Shown here one piece after another: positions 17,018 through 26,473 of a stretch of DNA of 64,000 nucleotides. Numbering within the stretch: the first letter of the stretch is position 1; each line of letters opens with the position of its first letter. Origin of the DNA: Synechocystis sp. LKSZ1 (lineage in GTDB: Bacteria > Cyanobacteriota > Cyanobacteriia > Cyanobacteriales > Microcystaceae); the NCBI RefSeq assembly GCF_040436315.1, contig NZ_AP031572.1:186001-250000 (forward strand), in the 5' to 3' direction. The translations under genes and the position numbers were made by a program. The notes beneath the pieces are model-generated. The model searched no databases, was not told the origin of the DNA, and worked only from the letters and a program-made list of their open reading frames with translations.

Positions 17018-18013
17018 ATGGATTATATTTTTGTCCCTAATGTCGAGCTAGCAATTCAATTCAATCAAGGTTTTAAGACTGCTTTAGTTTCCAGTTTAGA
17101 ATATATTGCGGATGAACTGAAAGATAATCCAGAGTTTGGAATAGTTTTACGGACAATAACTAGCAAAATTAAGAAAAGCACCTGGATTCATCCCGCTGTC
17201 TATGGTTATTATTATGAACTAGTATTTGCTGCTGAGGCGCAGGCCTGGGATACCTTTGCTAATACCTTACAAGCGTTGCAAAGTCTAAATATTGATCTTG
17301 ATATTAAACCTCAAGACATTGAAATACTAGATTTATTTGATTCTTCTCTCGACTCCCATAGGCAACTCTATCTTTCCCATTTAAATAACGAGTCTGCAAA
17401 TCAGATTGACTGTGATCCGCTTACGAAAAATCAGTTCCAACAGTTTCAAGAACTCTGGCAATCATCTCAAGAATCTCTGATCCATTTCTTCCCAGAATTA
17501 TTAGCAGAAATTCAACAGCTTATCCGGCAACTTGTTTTAGCAGTTCCATCCCAGTCCTCTGGCCTCCATTTCCACGGCGCCTCTTTCTTTTCGTTGTGGG
17601 GCTTGCTTTTTCTAAATCCTGAACCTCTTACAACCCAATTTGATCTACTACTTACCCTGGCTCACGAGGCTGGCCACAGTGTTTTGTTTGGCTATTCTAT
17701 GAATGAGCCTCTTCTACGAAATCAAGATACAGAGTTGTACGAATCACCCCTTAGACAAGAACGAAGACCCATGGCCGGCGTCTATCATGCAACCTTTGTG
17801 ACAGCTCGGATGCATTTATTAGCAAGCCGAGTTTTAAAAACCGGCTGGGCTGAGTCATTAGGAAGCTCTAACACAGCAGTAAAAGAAACCTGCCAAGACC
17901 TATTTCATACTTTTGAAGAGGGTCTTAATACCGTTAAAAGGTTTGCCCAATTAACAGACTCTGGGGCCTCCATTTTGGCTAGAGCTGAATCTTATATGTA
18001 TCAAAAAAAATAA
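17018..18013 (+). CDS. HExxH-motif putative peptide-modification protein
   Basis: A 331-residue protein with HEAGH at residues 216-220 (in LTLAHEAGHSVLFG) and the downstream segment SPLRQERRPMAGVYHATF at about 243-260. This layout, a zinc-protease-like HExxH followed by a second conserved His within RPxxGxxHATFV, is that of the HEXXH-motif family found beside radical SAM, lanthipeptide and other RiPP genes. Some relatives are reported to be 2-oxoglutarate-dependent iron hydroxylases rather than proteases. There is no signal peptide, so it is likely cytosolic. No good ribosome site is visible, and the terminator hairpin ends 8 bases before the ATG, so expression is probably low. Its stop precedes the ATP-grasp gene by 7 bases, indicating a two-gene unit. 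Inferred role: hydroxylation or another modification of the array peptides. Confidence 0.75.
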   Translation: MDYIFVPNVELAIQFNQGFKTALVSSLEYIADELKDNPEFGIVLRTITSKIKKSTWIHPAVYGYYYELVFAAEAQAWDTFANTLQALQSLNIDLDIKPQDIEILDLFDSSLDSHRQLYLSHLNNESANQIDCDPLTKNQFQQFQELWQSSQESLIHFFPELLAEIQQLIRQLVLAVPSQSSGLHFHGASFFSLWGLLFLNPEPLTTQFDLLLTLAHEAGHSVLFGYSMNEPLLRNQDTELYESPLRQERRPMAGVYHATFVTARMHLLASRVLKTGWAESLGSSNTAVKETCQDLFHTFEEGLNTVKRFAQLTDSGASILARAESYMYQKK

Positions 18014-18020
18014 ATTAGTG

Positions 18021-19805
18021 ATGACTGCTCACATCAAAATCCTAAAACAATATCAAGGTTTTATTTTAGGTCTCAAATATCCTTCGGTACTTCTATCAGT
18101 ATCAACACTTAATATAGCTGAATTTATTTGTACTCAACTCGATCCAGGAATTGATCAATTATTAAGCATATCTACTGCGAATGAACTAAGGTCTTGTAAT
18201 TTCCAGGAGGTTCATAGCATTAACCGGGCGTTGATTTGGTTACAAAAATTATTAGAGTGGTCACGTATCCCTATTTTTGATAGAGGTAAAGTTTTAGGAG
18301 GAAAAGTAAATCCGCAAAAAATTGATTGTAATATTATTTTTCCTGTCTATGATTCTCAGGCTCATGGATTAATTAATTTATTGATTTGGTTTCTAAACAA
18401 AATTAATTCCTTAAAACTTAATAATTCTCTAAAAGTAGTCGAAGAAATTTTAAATGAACTCAAAAATGATGTTTATCCCAAGCTCTTGTTAGAACAAGGA
18501 ATCAATTCTATTCACTTTGCACACGCCGCTTATCAAACTAATATTCCATTTTGTTCCTATCCTCTGGCTCATAAAATAGGCCCCTTTTGGCAATTTGGTT
18601 TAGGAAATCAGCAGGTAATTTTTCAAAGTAGTCTCTGTGATAGCGAATCCTATCTCAGTGTTATAAGTGCCTGCGATAAGTCCTTATGTTCTGCAATTCT
18701 TCGTCAGGCTGGTTTTCCTGCCCCAACCCATTGCCTAGTCTATAGTTTGCAACAAGCAGAACAGGCTTTTCAAATAATTGGGACTCCCTGTGTGGTTAAG
18801 CCCAGTGATTCAGAACGAGGACTTGGTGTCTCTAAAGATATTAATACTTTAGATACCCTGCGTGAGGCTTATAATTTAGCTAATCAATATTCTCGACAAA
18901 TTCTGGTGGAAAAACAGGTAGAAGGAACGTGTCATCGGTTATTAGTTATTAACCATAAATTAGTCTTGGCGTTTAAGCGCTCTCTCCAGTATCTGAAAGG
19001 TAATGGTCATCAAACAATTTCTGAATTAATAGAACAAGAAAATCGCCATCCTTTTCGTTGTCAAATTAGGCCAATTTTAGATACGTTTAAAATTGATGAT
19101 TTTCTCATCAATATCTTACAAGCTCAAGGCCTTTCGCTTGATTCAGTGCTAGCTCCAGAGCAAACTATTACGATACATCCACCAGGGGGATCTTCTATTC
19201 CCGAGCTAGTATTAGAGCAAGTTCATCCAGATAATATCAAACTTGCAGAAGATGTTACTAAGCTCATTAACTTAAAGATAGCAGGCATCGATTTTATTAC
19301 TACTGATATTAGTCAACCTTGGCATGAAAATGATTCTATTATCAATGAAGTGAACTCTTGTCCACAAATTACGATGCATTTTGGCCGGGAAATTTATAGC
19401 ACTATACTTAGACAGTTTGTAAAAGGAGACGGACGAATTCCAACCTATGCTTTTATTGGCCATAAGTTAGCGAAACAATCTGCTATTCAGTGGGTTGATC
19501 AATTGCAAAAAAGCCAGCCGCATTGCGCTTTTATTTCTGCTGATAACGTCTCTATTCCTCAGCGTTTTTTTAGAAATCTACCCAAAAAAATGATTGATCG
19601 TGTGGCCCTGGTTTTAGCAGACAAATCCGTGGGATCATTAGTAGTCCATCTCACGCCAGAGGAACTGATCAATGCTGGTCTGCCTCTAGATCGTTTGACG
19701 GAAATGCGCTTGTTTGCATCTGAATTTAAAGCATCGAGTAATCTTTCTATTAGCTCGGCACAATCAACCTTTGCAACAGCCTGTGAATCTCTCATCATTC
19801 TTTAG
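18021..19805 (+). CDS. Cyanophycin-synthetase-derived ATP-grasp ligase with decayed Mur-ligase domain
   Basis: 594 residues from the ATG at 18021 (a GTG at 18018 is an alternative). Residues 1-215 resemble the N-terminal region of cyanophycin synthetase CphA1 at its end (GPFWQFGLGNQQVIFQSS, compare VQLGYG..QKRIQAT). Residues 217-468 are an ATP-grasp fold: CDKSLCSAILRQAGFPAP, ATP-binding VVKPSDSERGLGVS (258-271), LVEK (295-298), and the metal-binding IIDEVN-type loop seen as INEVNSCPQ (441-449). Residues 472-565 align in pattern with the start of the CphA1 Mur-ligase domain, but the P-loop (GTNGKTT type) is replaced by GHKLAKQS, and the rest of that domain is absent. So it should use ATP-grasp chemistry only: activate a carboxylate and form an amide or ester. 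It is not a functional cyanophycin synthetase. Context suggests the array peptides are its substrate. Confidence 0.8.
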   Translation: MTAHIKILKQYQGFILGLKYPSVLLSVSTLNIAEFICTQLDPGIDQLLSISTANELRSCNFQEVHSINRALIWLQKLLEWSRIPIFDRGKVLGGKVNPQKIDCNIIFPVYDSQAHGLINLLIWFLNKINSLKLNNSLKVVEEILNELKNDVYPKLLLEQGINSIHFAHAAYQTNIPFCSYPLAHKIGPFWQFGLGNQQVIFQSSLCDSESYLSVISACDKSLCSAILRQAGFPAPTHCLVYSLQQAEQAFQIIGTPCVVKPSDSERGLGVSKDINTLDTLREAYNLANQYSRQILVEKQVEGTCHRLLVINHKLVLAFKRSLQYLKGNGHQTISELIEQENRHPFRCQIRPILDTFKIDDFLINILQAQGLSLDSVLAPEQTITIHPPGGSSIPELVLEQVHPDNIKLAEDVTKLINLKIAGIDFITTDISQPWHENDSIINEVNSCPQITMHFGREIYSTILRQFVKGDGRIPTYAFIGHKLAKQSAIQWVDQLQKSQPHCAFISADNVSIPQRFFRNLPKKMIDRVALVLADKSVGSLVVHLTPEELINAGLPLDRLTEMRLFASEFKASSNLSISSAQSTFATACESLIIL

Positions 19806-19957
19806 ACTGGATGGGTTTCTTTTAGAAACAACCTCAAAACAGTGCCCATGTTCGAATTGAGTTTATTTCCCGTCTATGAGTCCTTGTTTTTTTAAGTATC
19901 GAAGAGACCAGGATACTTCCAGTCAGCAACGCTGGTCAGTGGCAATTGGCCCTGACC

Positions 19958-22900
19958 TCAACCGGTATTGCGCATGCCGGCCGCGATGCCATTGATAGTA
20001 AGCAGGGCCCCCCGCAGTAACTCTTCCTTGGAATAACGACGGTAACGAATGCCGCTGGCCTCGGCTTCTTGGGTCACTTGGCGCAGGCGCTTGAGCAGGG
20101 ATACCTGAAGAAATCCAAGTGGAACAATTGTGCGATTTCGCAGATGAACAGATTGTTGGAGACTGCGGTCACCATCCAAAAGATGTTGGTGGCCGGTGAT
20201 TTGCAGAGTCAGTTCCCTGGTTAGATTGTATTCATCAGAGATCTGTTGAAAAATGCGGCCGAAACGCTGGCGGTCTTCCGGTTTAGACAATTCTTGGACG
20301 TAGTGAGAAGCAATGGTCAAATCTACCTTGGAAAGAGTCATTTCTACCTTGGAGATCACCATATTAAAGAAGGGCCATTTGTAGTAGAAATAGCGCAATA
20401 ATTTCAGGTTTTTAACCGGGTCTTGGTCAATAAAGCCCTGAAGGGCCGAACCGACACCGTACCAGGCCGGCAACAGAAAGCGGCTTTGAGTCCAACTAAA
20501 GACCCAGGGAATGGCCCGCAGAGTACTTAGATCTCGTTTACCGCTACTACGCCGTGCTGGACGAGAGCTAATTTGCAGTTCACTAATTTCGGGAATGGGG
20601 GTAACAGAGAGGAAGAAATCCAGAAAATCCGGATCTTCATAGATCAGACTCCGGTAAACCTGGCGAGAGGAGGCGGCTAACTCCTCCATGATGCGGTTCC
20701 AGGGTTCGATGTAGTCAAAACTACTCTTGAGCAGGCTGGATTGGATCACAGCAGTGGTGAGAGTTTCTAGGTTGTACAGGGCCAGTTCCGGCAGGGAGTA
20801 CTTCGAGGCCAGGACTTCCCCCTGCTCCGTAATTTTGATGCGGCCATCTACGGTTCCTGCTGGTTGGGCCAAAATAGCCTTGTAGGCCGGGCCGCCTCCC
20901 CGTCCCACGGAGCCACCACGACCATGGAAGAGACGCAGGATCAAACCATACTGCTGGGCCACCTGCTGGAGGGCCTTTTGGGCCTTGTGAATTTCCCAGT
21001 TACTGCTTAAAAAGCCCGAATCCTTATTGCTATCGGAGTAGCCCACCATCACTTCCTGGAGATTGGCCGGTTGCAGCAAGGCTACCGGAGGATGAGACGG
21101 CCCCGGTTCTAAGGCTCTGTAGCCACCGGCCACCGCTGCCCGATAGAAGAGTCGGTCAAATAAGGCCGCCATGATCCCCGGCGCATTTTTGAGGTCTTCT
21201 ACCGTTTCAAAGAGAGGCACAATGCGTACAGAGGCAATGCCCGTACCAGGGTCGTAGAGGCCCCCTTCCTTGGCTAGCAGGAGAACTTCTAGCACATCAC
21301 TAGCATCGTTGGTCATGCTGATAATGTAGGTTTGGCAGATATCTGTCCCAAACTCCTGTTGAAGATGACGCAACGTCCGCAGGGTTTCGATGGTTTCGCG
21401 GGTTCGCTCTGAAAAGGGCATTTCCAGGGGAATTAGGGGACGACGGGTTTGTAGTTCCGTTCCCAGCCAGGTCAGTTTTTCGGTCTCCGTTAGTTGGTCG
21501 TAGGGCCGGGGCAACACGCCCAGATAATCGGCAATTTCGGTAATGGCCTCGGCATGACGGGAGGACTCTTGGCGGAAATCTAGCTGGGCCAGGTTAAAGC
21601 CGTACACTTCAACTTGGGTAATCAAATTCTCTAGCTCTAGACAACTCAGGCCGGTTTCGATCAGGTTGCGTTGAATGAGTTGTAGCTCCTCCAAAAAGGC
21701 CTGGCCGGTGCGGTAGTGCTGGAGGGAAGGGGTTTTGGCTAAATTTTGCCGCTCCTCTGGATTGGCCAAGCGTTTATTGCGTTGCAGGGTATTTTCGAGA
21801 CGCTGTTGAATATAAGCCAGTTTCATGCGGTAGGGTTCCTGGCGGTAGCGCAGGGATACCTCTTCATAGATCTTGGGCAATTCCAGACGGTCTCGCTCTA
21901 GGGAATCCAGCAATTCCTGGGAAACCTTACACCAGTGCAGGGAAGGACTCAGAATAGCGGTTAATTCACCGAGAGAATGGAGGTACTTATTAATTACCAG
22001 GCCCCGCTGGTAGCAGGCCGTTTGCCAGGTAACTTCAGGGGTCACGGAGGGGTTACCATCCCGGTCACCGCCGACCCAAGAACCAAAGTGGCAAAAGTTG
22101 GCACTGGGGGCCTTTAACCAGGGGAAATTATCGCGCAGGGCCTGGCGTAGACGCTTAGAGAGCTCTGGAATGGCATTGAACAGGACTTCATCGAAATAGT
22201 GCAGGGAGTAATCTACTTCGTCCAGAACTGTAGGCTTGAACTGGTGCAATTCATCAGTACGCCACCAGAAACGAATCTCCTCCATTAACTGCTCGGTTAC
22301 AGCCTTGGCCTCCCAGGTATTCAGCCAATCAGGGTTGGGTACGGACACCTGGAGTTGATCCAGTTTCCGCAGAACCCGGTCAATGCGGCGTTGTTTGCGG
22401 CGAATGGTGTGGCGGACGATTTCCGTGGGGTGGGCCGTAATCACCAGACGCACATCCAATTGATCCAGTAGGCGCTGGATTTGTTGGGGCGGCACATTTA
22501 ACCGCTTCAGTTCCCCAAACAACCAGTGAAACGTCCCCACCTGAATGGCCCCGTCTTCCTGCCAAAGGCTCTTTTTCAGGAGGCTGAGTTCCAGGGGCGG
22601 AATAATTTCTTCCTCGCTACCGGCTTCATCGTAAAAGGCCGTTTCCTGGGTGGATTCCCAACGATTGCGTTCCTGCTCCCGTTGCTCGTAGTGCTGTTCC
22701 ACAATATTGATCAGTTGGAAATAGAGCGCAAAGGCCCGAGCGGCACGGATGGCTTCATTCAGTTCTAATTTTTCGATGCGTTCCGTGATTTCTAATTGCA
22801 GGGAAGCGGTGATTTCGGCATCCCGGATTTCTGGGGAATTTTGTAGTCGCAGTTCCTTTAATAGATCAACCAGTTCCTGGCCGCACTCACTGCGGAGTAC

Positions 22901-23050
22901 CCGCTCCCAAAGGTCTTCCATCAGGCGGAGGCGGTGGTAAAGGACCGATTCTTCCCCTCCTTGGCTCCCCGGTGTAACCGTCATCCCATCCTGTTGGTTG
23001 GGGGGAGTCTGATTAGAAAGATTAGAAGGGGATTGGATGATCGGACTCAT
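19958..23050 (-). CDS. ppc: Phosphoenolpyruvate carboxylase
   Basis: A 1030-residue cytosolic enzyme that carboxylates PEP with bicarbonate to oxaloacetate, feeding the TCA cycle and amino-acid synthesis. Catalytic motifs are complete: [11 protein letters not shown] (catalytic His), [32 protein letters not shown] and the C-terminal [10 protein letters not shown]. The start at 23050 ([10 protein letters not shown]) follows a GAGG site; an upstream in-frame ATG would add 20 residues without a better site. A long low-complexity N-terminal extension before [10 protein letters not shown] is normal for cyanobacterial members. It is a single transcription unit facing away from the next gene. Confidence 0.97.
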   Translation of the reverse strand: MSPIIQSPSNLSNQTPPNQQDGMTVTPGSQGGEESVLYHRLRLMEDLWERVLRSECGQELVDLLKELRLQNSPEIRDAEITASLQLEITERIEKLELNEAIRAARAFALYFQLINIVEQHYEQREQERNRWESTQETAFYDEAGSEEEIIPPLELSLLKKSLWQEDGAIQVGTFHWLFGELKRLNVPPQQIQRLLDQLDVRLVITAHPTEIVRHTIRRKQRRIDRVLRKLDQLQVSVPNPDWLNTWEAKAVTEQLMEEIRFWWRTDELHQFKPTVLDEVDYSLHYFDEVLFNAIPELSKRLRQALRDNFPWLKAPSANFCHFGSWVGGDRDGNPSVTPEVTWQTACYQRGLVINKYLHSLGELTAILSPSLHWCKVSQELLDSLERDRLELPKIYEEVSLRYRQEPYRMKLAYIQQRLENTLQRNKRLANPEERQNLAKTPSLQHYRTGQAFLEELQLIQRNLIETGLSCLELENLITQVEVYGFNLAQLDFRQESSRHAEAITEIADYLGVLPRPYDQLTETEKLTWLGTELQTRRPLIPLEMPFSERTRETIETLRTLRHLQQEFGTDICQTYIISMTNDASDVLEVLLLAKEGGLYDPGTGIASVRIVPLFETVEDLKNAPGIMAALFDRLFYRAAVAGGYRALEPGPSHPPVALLQPANLQEVMVGYSDSNKDSGFLSSNWEIHKAQKALQQVAQQYGLILRLFHGRGGSVGRGGGPAYKAILAQPAGTVDGRIKITEQGEVLASKYSLPELALYNLETLTTAVIQSSLLKSSFDYIEPWNRIMEELAASSRQVYRSLIYEDPDFLDFFLSVTPIPEISELQISSRPARRSSGKRDLSTLRAIPWVFSWTQSRFLLPAWYGVGSALQGFIDQDPVKNLKLLRYFYYKWPFFNMVISKVEMTLSKVDLTIASHYVQELSKPEDRQRFGRIFQQISDEYNLTRELTLQITGHQHLLDGDRSLQQSVHLRNRTIVPLGFLQVSLLKRLRQVTQEAEASGIRYRRYSKEELLRGALLTINGIAAGMRNTG

Positions 23051-23464
23051 AGGAACCTCAGGGTCTATCAACAAGGCACAAGGAGGAGATGGCACCAAAC
23101 CTGACACCAATGGAGCAGATTTGAGGAGGAAGAATTAAGCCTAGACAATCGCGGCTCATGACAAATTAACGTTTGGCCTAAGTTATTGTATCGGTTCTAG
23201 TCAAGCTTGGGCATGTTCCTCCTGTCCAACATCAAGAAATAGGGATATCCCGCCCACCGGCCGAATCCCCCACTTTAAAATCTCTGAAGGACGACACAAC
23301 TGACCCCACTGTCCCCTTGCTAAGGGGAGGTGCCGAAGGCAGAGGGGTAAAAATCCGTAGCCCTAATTGGGCGGATTGGTAACATGCCAGATGCCATGTT
23401 ACTAGGCCCTCGACCATCTACCCTAGAATCAGCGCTCAAGCTCCTGTTATTTCTGTGAGGCCTG
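23051..23464. other. Intergenic region between divergent ppc and tspO-like genes
   Basis: No gene is seen in these 414 bases. They hold a C4TT-GCT-AAG4 palindrome (23313-23327) in a REP-like context, a second inverted repeat TAACATG/CATGTTA (23380-23401, 8-base loop) and a copy of the short dispersed repeat CCCTAATTGGG (23361-23371). A TAGAAT -10-like hexamer at 23424-23429 could serve the tspO-like gene, but its -35 is poor. Confidence 0.5.
23361..23381 (+). repeat. Short dispersed repeat, copy A
   Basis: The sequence CCCTAATTGGG followed by CGGATTGGTA matches the stretch at 60861-60881 at all but two positions. Both copies lie in intergenic DNA, upstream of genes for small membrane proteins. 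The core is palindromic (CCCTAATTGGG). Function unknown. Confidence 0.45.
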
Positions 23465-23467
23465 ATG

Positions 23468-23941
23468 ATGATTCCTGCTTGGCTTTGCATTGGTGTGGTC
23501 GCTTTTGCCGTGGCCTTTGTGCTCAACCGCCTTTCCCCCAAGGATTTGCGTTGGTTTAATCGCCTCCAGCGGCCGGCCTGGTTAACCTTTGAAGGGGCCA
23601 TTCCCTGGATCTGGATCACGATTTTTATCTGTGGGGCCCTGTCCGCGACCTTGACTTGGCAAGCGGTTGCGCCTCGCCAATCGGCCTGGCCCTGGATGGC
23701 TGGCTACCTGGTCTTGGAAGTAGCGGTGATGGCCTATACGCCGGTGATGTGTAAGCTTCGTAGTCTACGGGTCGGAACTGCCATTGGAGCCTTGGGATTT
23801 TTCATTGGCTTGGCCCTGGCCCTAGCGGTGTTTCCCATATCTGCCTCGGCAGGCTTGTTCCTGGTGCCCTACCTCCTCTGGAGTCCTATCGGTACCTACG
23901 TCACCTGGGCCATGATTCCCCTCAATCCCTGGGATGCCTAG
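23468..23941 (+). CDS. TspO/MBR family integral membrane protein
   Basis: About 157 residues with five predicted membrane spans and many Trp. The C-terminal signature YLLWSPIGTYVTWAMIPLN matches the TspO pattern ending W...T...LN. The paired ATGs at 23465 and 23468 follow a GAGG site; the second has the better 7-base spacing. Known family role: binding porphyrins and other hydrophobic ligands, and stress signalling. In cyanobacteria the ligand and process are poorly fixed. It is monocistronic by context. It is a divergent family member, so the family name is more secure than any function. Confidence 0.7.
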   Translation: MIPAWLCIGVVAFAVAFVLNRLSPKDLRWFNRLQRPAWLTFEGAIPWIWITIFICGALSATLTWQAVAPRQSAWPWMAGYLVLEVAVMAYTPVMCKLRSLRVGTAIGALGFFIGLALALAVFPISASAGLFLVPYLLWSPIGTYVTWAMIPLNPWDA

Positions 23942-24030
23942 GGCCCCTGAGCTGTAGCAATCTCTACCGAACCTTCTAGAAAAATTGGGTATCGTCAAAA
24001 AACCTTAACGAGAGGGAATGACGATTTTTC

Positions 24031-25005
24031 ATGCGGATTGAGCAGTTACAGGCTTTTTTGGCCGTCGCCGATAGCGGCAATTTTGGCCAGGCCGCCCGTC
24101 AATTTGGTATTACCCAATCAACGGTAAGTCGTCAAATCCAATCTTTGGAACAGGCCTTAGGCTTACCTCTCTTCCATCGCACCGCCCAGGCTAAGCTGAC
24201 TATTGCTGGCGAGAAGTTAGTGCCCCGCGCTCGGCGCATTTGCCAAGAATGGAGTCAGGCCAGTGAAGAAATTGCCGATCTCCAGGCCGGTAAGCAACGA
24301 GAATTGTGTGTAGCGGCAGTGCATTCCGTCTGCTCCCATTACCTGCCATCAGTACTGCAACAATTTTGCCAGGATTATCCCCAGGTACAATTGCGGGTGA
24401 CGGCCCTGGGGAGTGACCGGGCCCTCAAGGTGCTCCGCGATGGCTTGGTGGACATTGCCGTGGTGATGAATAATCGCTATCTAACGTCGAGCGCCGATCT
24501 GGTCGTGGAATTACTCTACGAAGAGATGATCGAAGTACTTATGGCCGCTGACCATCCCTTAGCTCAGTATGAGCAAGTGTCGTGGGATAGTTTATTGGCC
24601 TATCCCCAGGTGGTTTTTAAAGATGGCTACGGCATGCAACGCCTGGTGCAAGATTGGTTCAACCAACAGAATGCAGAACCCAAGGTGGTGATGGAACTCA
24701 ATACCCTCGATGCCTTTCGCGGGGTAGTGCGTCAGGGAAAAATGTTGGCCCTGCTCCCGAAAACGGCCCTGCTCGAAGCCCATCACGATCCCAGTCTAGC
24801 GGTGCGCCCCCTGGCCCCGATTCCAGGTTCCACACAACAATTGAGTCGCCAAATCGTATTGGTGACAACCGGCGACCGCCTTAAAATTCCGCCCATTGCC
24901 CACTTTTGCCAATTAGTGCGGGATTGGAATCAGTCCTTTGTTACCGCTCGTCCTGGCCTCGCGGGAGCAAAAGTTCGCTCCCCTTCAATCCCGGTTCGTC
25001 CTTGA
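24031..25005 (+). CDS. ntcB: LysR-type regulator, probably NtcB (nitrate assimilation)
   Basis: 324 residues. A winged helix-turn-helix occupies residues 1-60 (FGQAARQFGITQSTVSRQIQSLE), with a type-2 periplasmic-binding effector domain after residue 90. The N-terminus MRIEQLQAFLAVADSGNFGQ and the segments LCVAAVHSVCSHYLP and VTALGSDRALKVL resemble what I recall of NtcB, the LysR activator of nitrate/nitrite assimilation genes that works with NtcA. No nitrate genes are in the window, so the assignment rests on sequence alone; another cyanobacterial LysR protein (CmpR/RbcR type) is possible but fits less well. The gene converges with hoxH with a one-base gap. Confidence 0.7.
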   Translation: MRIEQLQAFLAVADSGNFGQAARQFGITQSTVSRQIQSLEQALGLPLFHRTAQAKLTIAGEKLVPRARRICQEWSQASEEIADLQAGKQRELCVAAVHSVCSHYLPSVLQQFCQDYPQVQLRVTALGSDRALKVLRDGLVDIAVVMNNRYLTSSADLVVELLYEEMIEVLMAADHPLAQYEQVSWDSLLAYPQVVFKDGYGMQRLVQDWFNQQNAEPKVVMELNTLDAFRGVVRQGKMLALLPKTALLEAHHDPSLAVRPLAPIPGSTQQLSRQIVLVTTGDRLKIPPIAHFCQLVRDWNQSFVTARPGLAGAKVRSPSIPVRP

Positions 25006-25006
25006 G

Positions 25007-26434
25007 CTAGGGATCGCGCTGGAGGGTGCGCTGGACAGAGCCATCAGCCCCGATGATTTCAATCTGCATAGGCATCTGGCCAATGGCATGGGTAGAACAA
25101 CTTAAACAGGGGTCATAGCAACGAATCCCGGCCTCTACTCGATTGAGAAAACCTTCCCGAACATCATGGTTGTGGATGTAGTGCTTGGCAATCTGGGCCA
25201 CGGTTTTATTCATGGCCAGGTTATTGTTCCCCGTGGCAATGATTAAGTTCACCTTTTGGATTAGGCCATTTTCATCCACGTTGTAGTGGTGGAAGAGAGT
25301 TCCCCGGGGGGCCTCACTGACGCCAACGGCTTCCAACTGGTTAATGCCTGCTTTCGCTCGACAGTTTTTCGAGAGAATATCGGGGTCATCCATTAATCGT
25401 TCAATGGCCTCTAGGCAGGCCAGAATTTCCAGCAACCGCGCATAGTGATAGAAGAAGGAAGAGGTCGCGACCCCACCGGCCCGTTGACGATATTCCGTCA
25501 GTTCTCGATTGGCCTCGGGGGTTCCGATATGGCTACAGACATTAAGCCGGGCTAGGGGGCCAACTCGATAGATACCGTCGGGATAGCCCAGGGGTTTGTA
25601 GTAGGGAAATTTCAAATAAGACCATTTTTCGACGGATTCGCCAATAAAGTCCCGATAATTGTCTTCACTGAGGTTATCTGCCACAATATGGCCTTCGCTA
25701 TCGGTAAAGCGGAGATGACCGCCGTAGTGTTCCCATTCTCCTTGTTTTCCCACTAAGCTCATGAAGAGAGATGGGAATTTACCAAACTGCTCTACCTCCG
25801 TTGTAAGTTTGTCAAGCAGGCCTTTGAATAGGTTCAGGGCCAGGTAAATGGTTTGTTTCGATTCCGGCAGACGGTCAATGATCCACTGACGGCCTTCTTC
25901 GGATAACGGCGATCGAACTCCCCCCGGCACCGACCAAGCGGCATGGATTTTCTTAGCCCCTAGGAGTTCAATCACGGTTTGGCCGAACTGACGCAGACGA
26001 ATGCCGGCCCGGGCCAGATCCAGATCAGCGGCAATCAGGCCAAAAACATTGCGTTGGGCCGGGTCACTATCCCAACCGAGGAGAAAGTCGGGGCTACTGA
26101 GGTGGAAAAAGCTAAGGGCATGGGACTGGGTAATTTGGCCCAGATTCATAAGGCGACGGAGTTTTTCCCCGGCCGGTGGGACTTGAACGGCCAAAATTTT
26201 ATCCCCGGTTTTGGCGGCACAGAGGAGATGACTCACCGGACAAATGCCGCAGATGCGAGCCGTAATTCCCGCCATTTCCCACATGGGACGGCCCTCGCAG
26301 AACTTTTCAAAGCCCCGGTACTCCACCACATGAAAGCGAACATCATCAACTTCGCCTTGGTCATTGAGAAAGACAGAGATTTTAGCGTGGCCCTCAATGC
26401 GGGTAACGGGATCAATAACAATGGTTTTAGACAT
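25007..26434 (-). CDS. hoxH: Bidirectional [NiFe] hydrogenase large subunit
   Basis: 475 residues. The nickel-binding motifs are RICGICP (near residue 61) and [10 protein letters not shown] near the C-terminus, with the family start [11 protein letters not shown]. About 25 residues follow the final His of the second motif; in this family that tail is removed by the HoxW endopeptidase, whose gene is not in the window. GGAG precedes the ATG. It is the last gene of the hox operon and forms the hydrogenase module with HoxY. It reduces protons or oxidises H2 at the thylakoid/cytosol, linked to NAD(P)H, flavodoxin or ferredoxin. Confidence 0.97.
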   Translation of the reverse strand: MSKTIVIDPVTRIEGHAKISVFLNDQGEVDDVRFHVVEYRGFEKFCEGRPMWEMAGITARICGICPVSHLLCAAKTGDKILAVQVPPAGEKLRRLMNLGQITQSHALSFFHLSSPDFLLGWDSDPAQRNVFGLIAADLDLARAGIRLRQFGQTVIELLGAKKIHAAWSVPGGVRSPLSEEGRQWIIDRLPESKQTIYLALNLFKGLLDKLTTEVEQFGKFPSLFMSLVGKQGEWEHYGGHLRFTDSEGHIVADNLSEDNYRDFIGESVEKWSYLKFPYYKPLGYPDGIYRVGPLARLNVCSHIGTPEANRELTEYRQRAGGVATSSFFYHYARLLEILACLEAIERLMDDPDILSKNCRAKAGINQLEAVGVSEAPRGTLFHHYNVDENGLIQKVNLIIATGNNNLAMNKTVAQIAKHYIHNHDVREGFLNRVEAGIRCYDPCLSCSTHAIGQMPMQIEIIGADGSVQRTLQRDP

Positions 26435-26473
26435 TTTTACTCCAAAATATTTTTAAGTATTTAGATTAATCAG

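Noticed and set aside
18021-19805. Cyanophycin synthetase (cphA)
   Set aside because: The protein is about 300 residues too short, the Mur-ligase P-loop is missing, and no cyanophycinase is adjacent.
19894-19918. Inverted repeat AAGTATC/GATACTT as terminator of ppc
   Set aside because: On the ppc strand the stem is followed by A residues, not T; the T run precedes it on the other strand.
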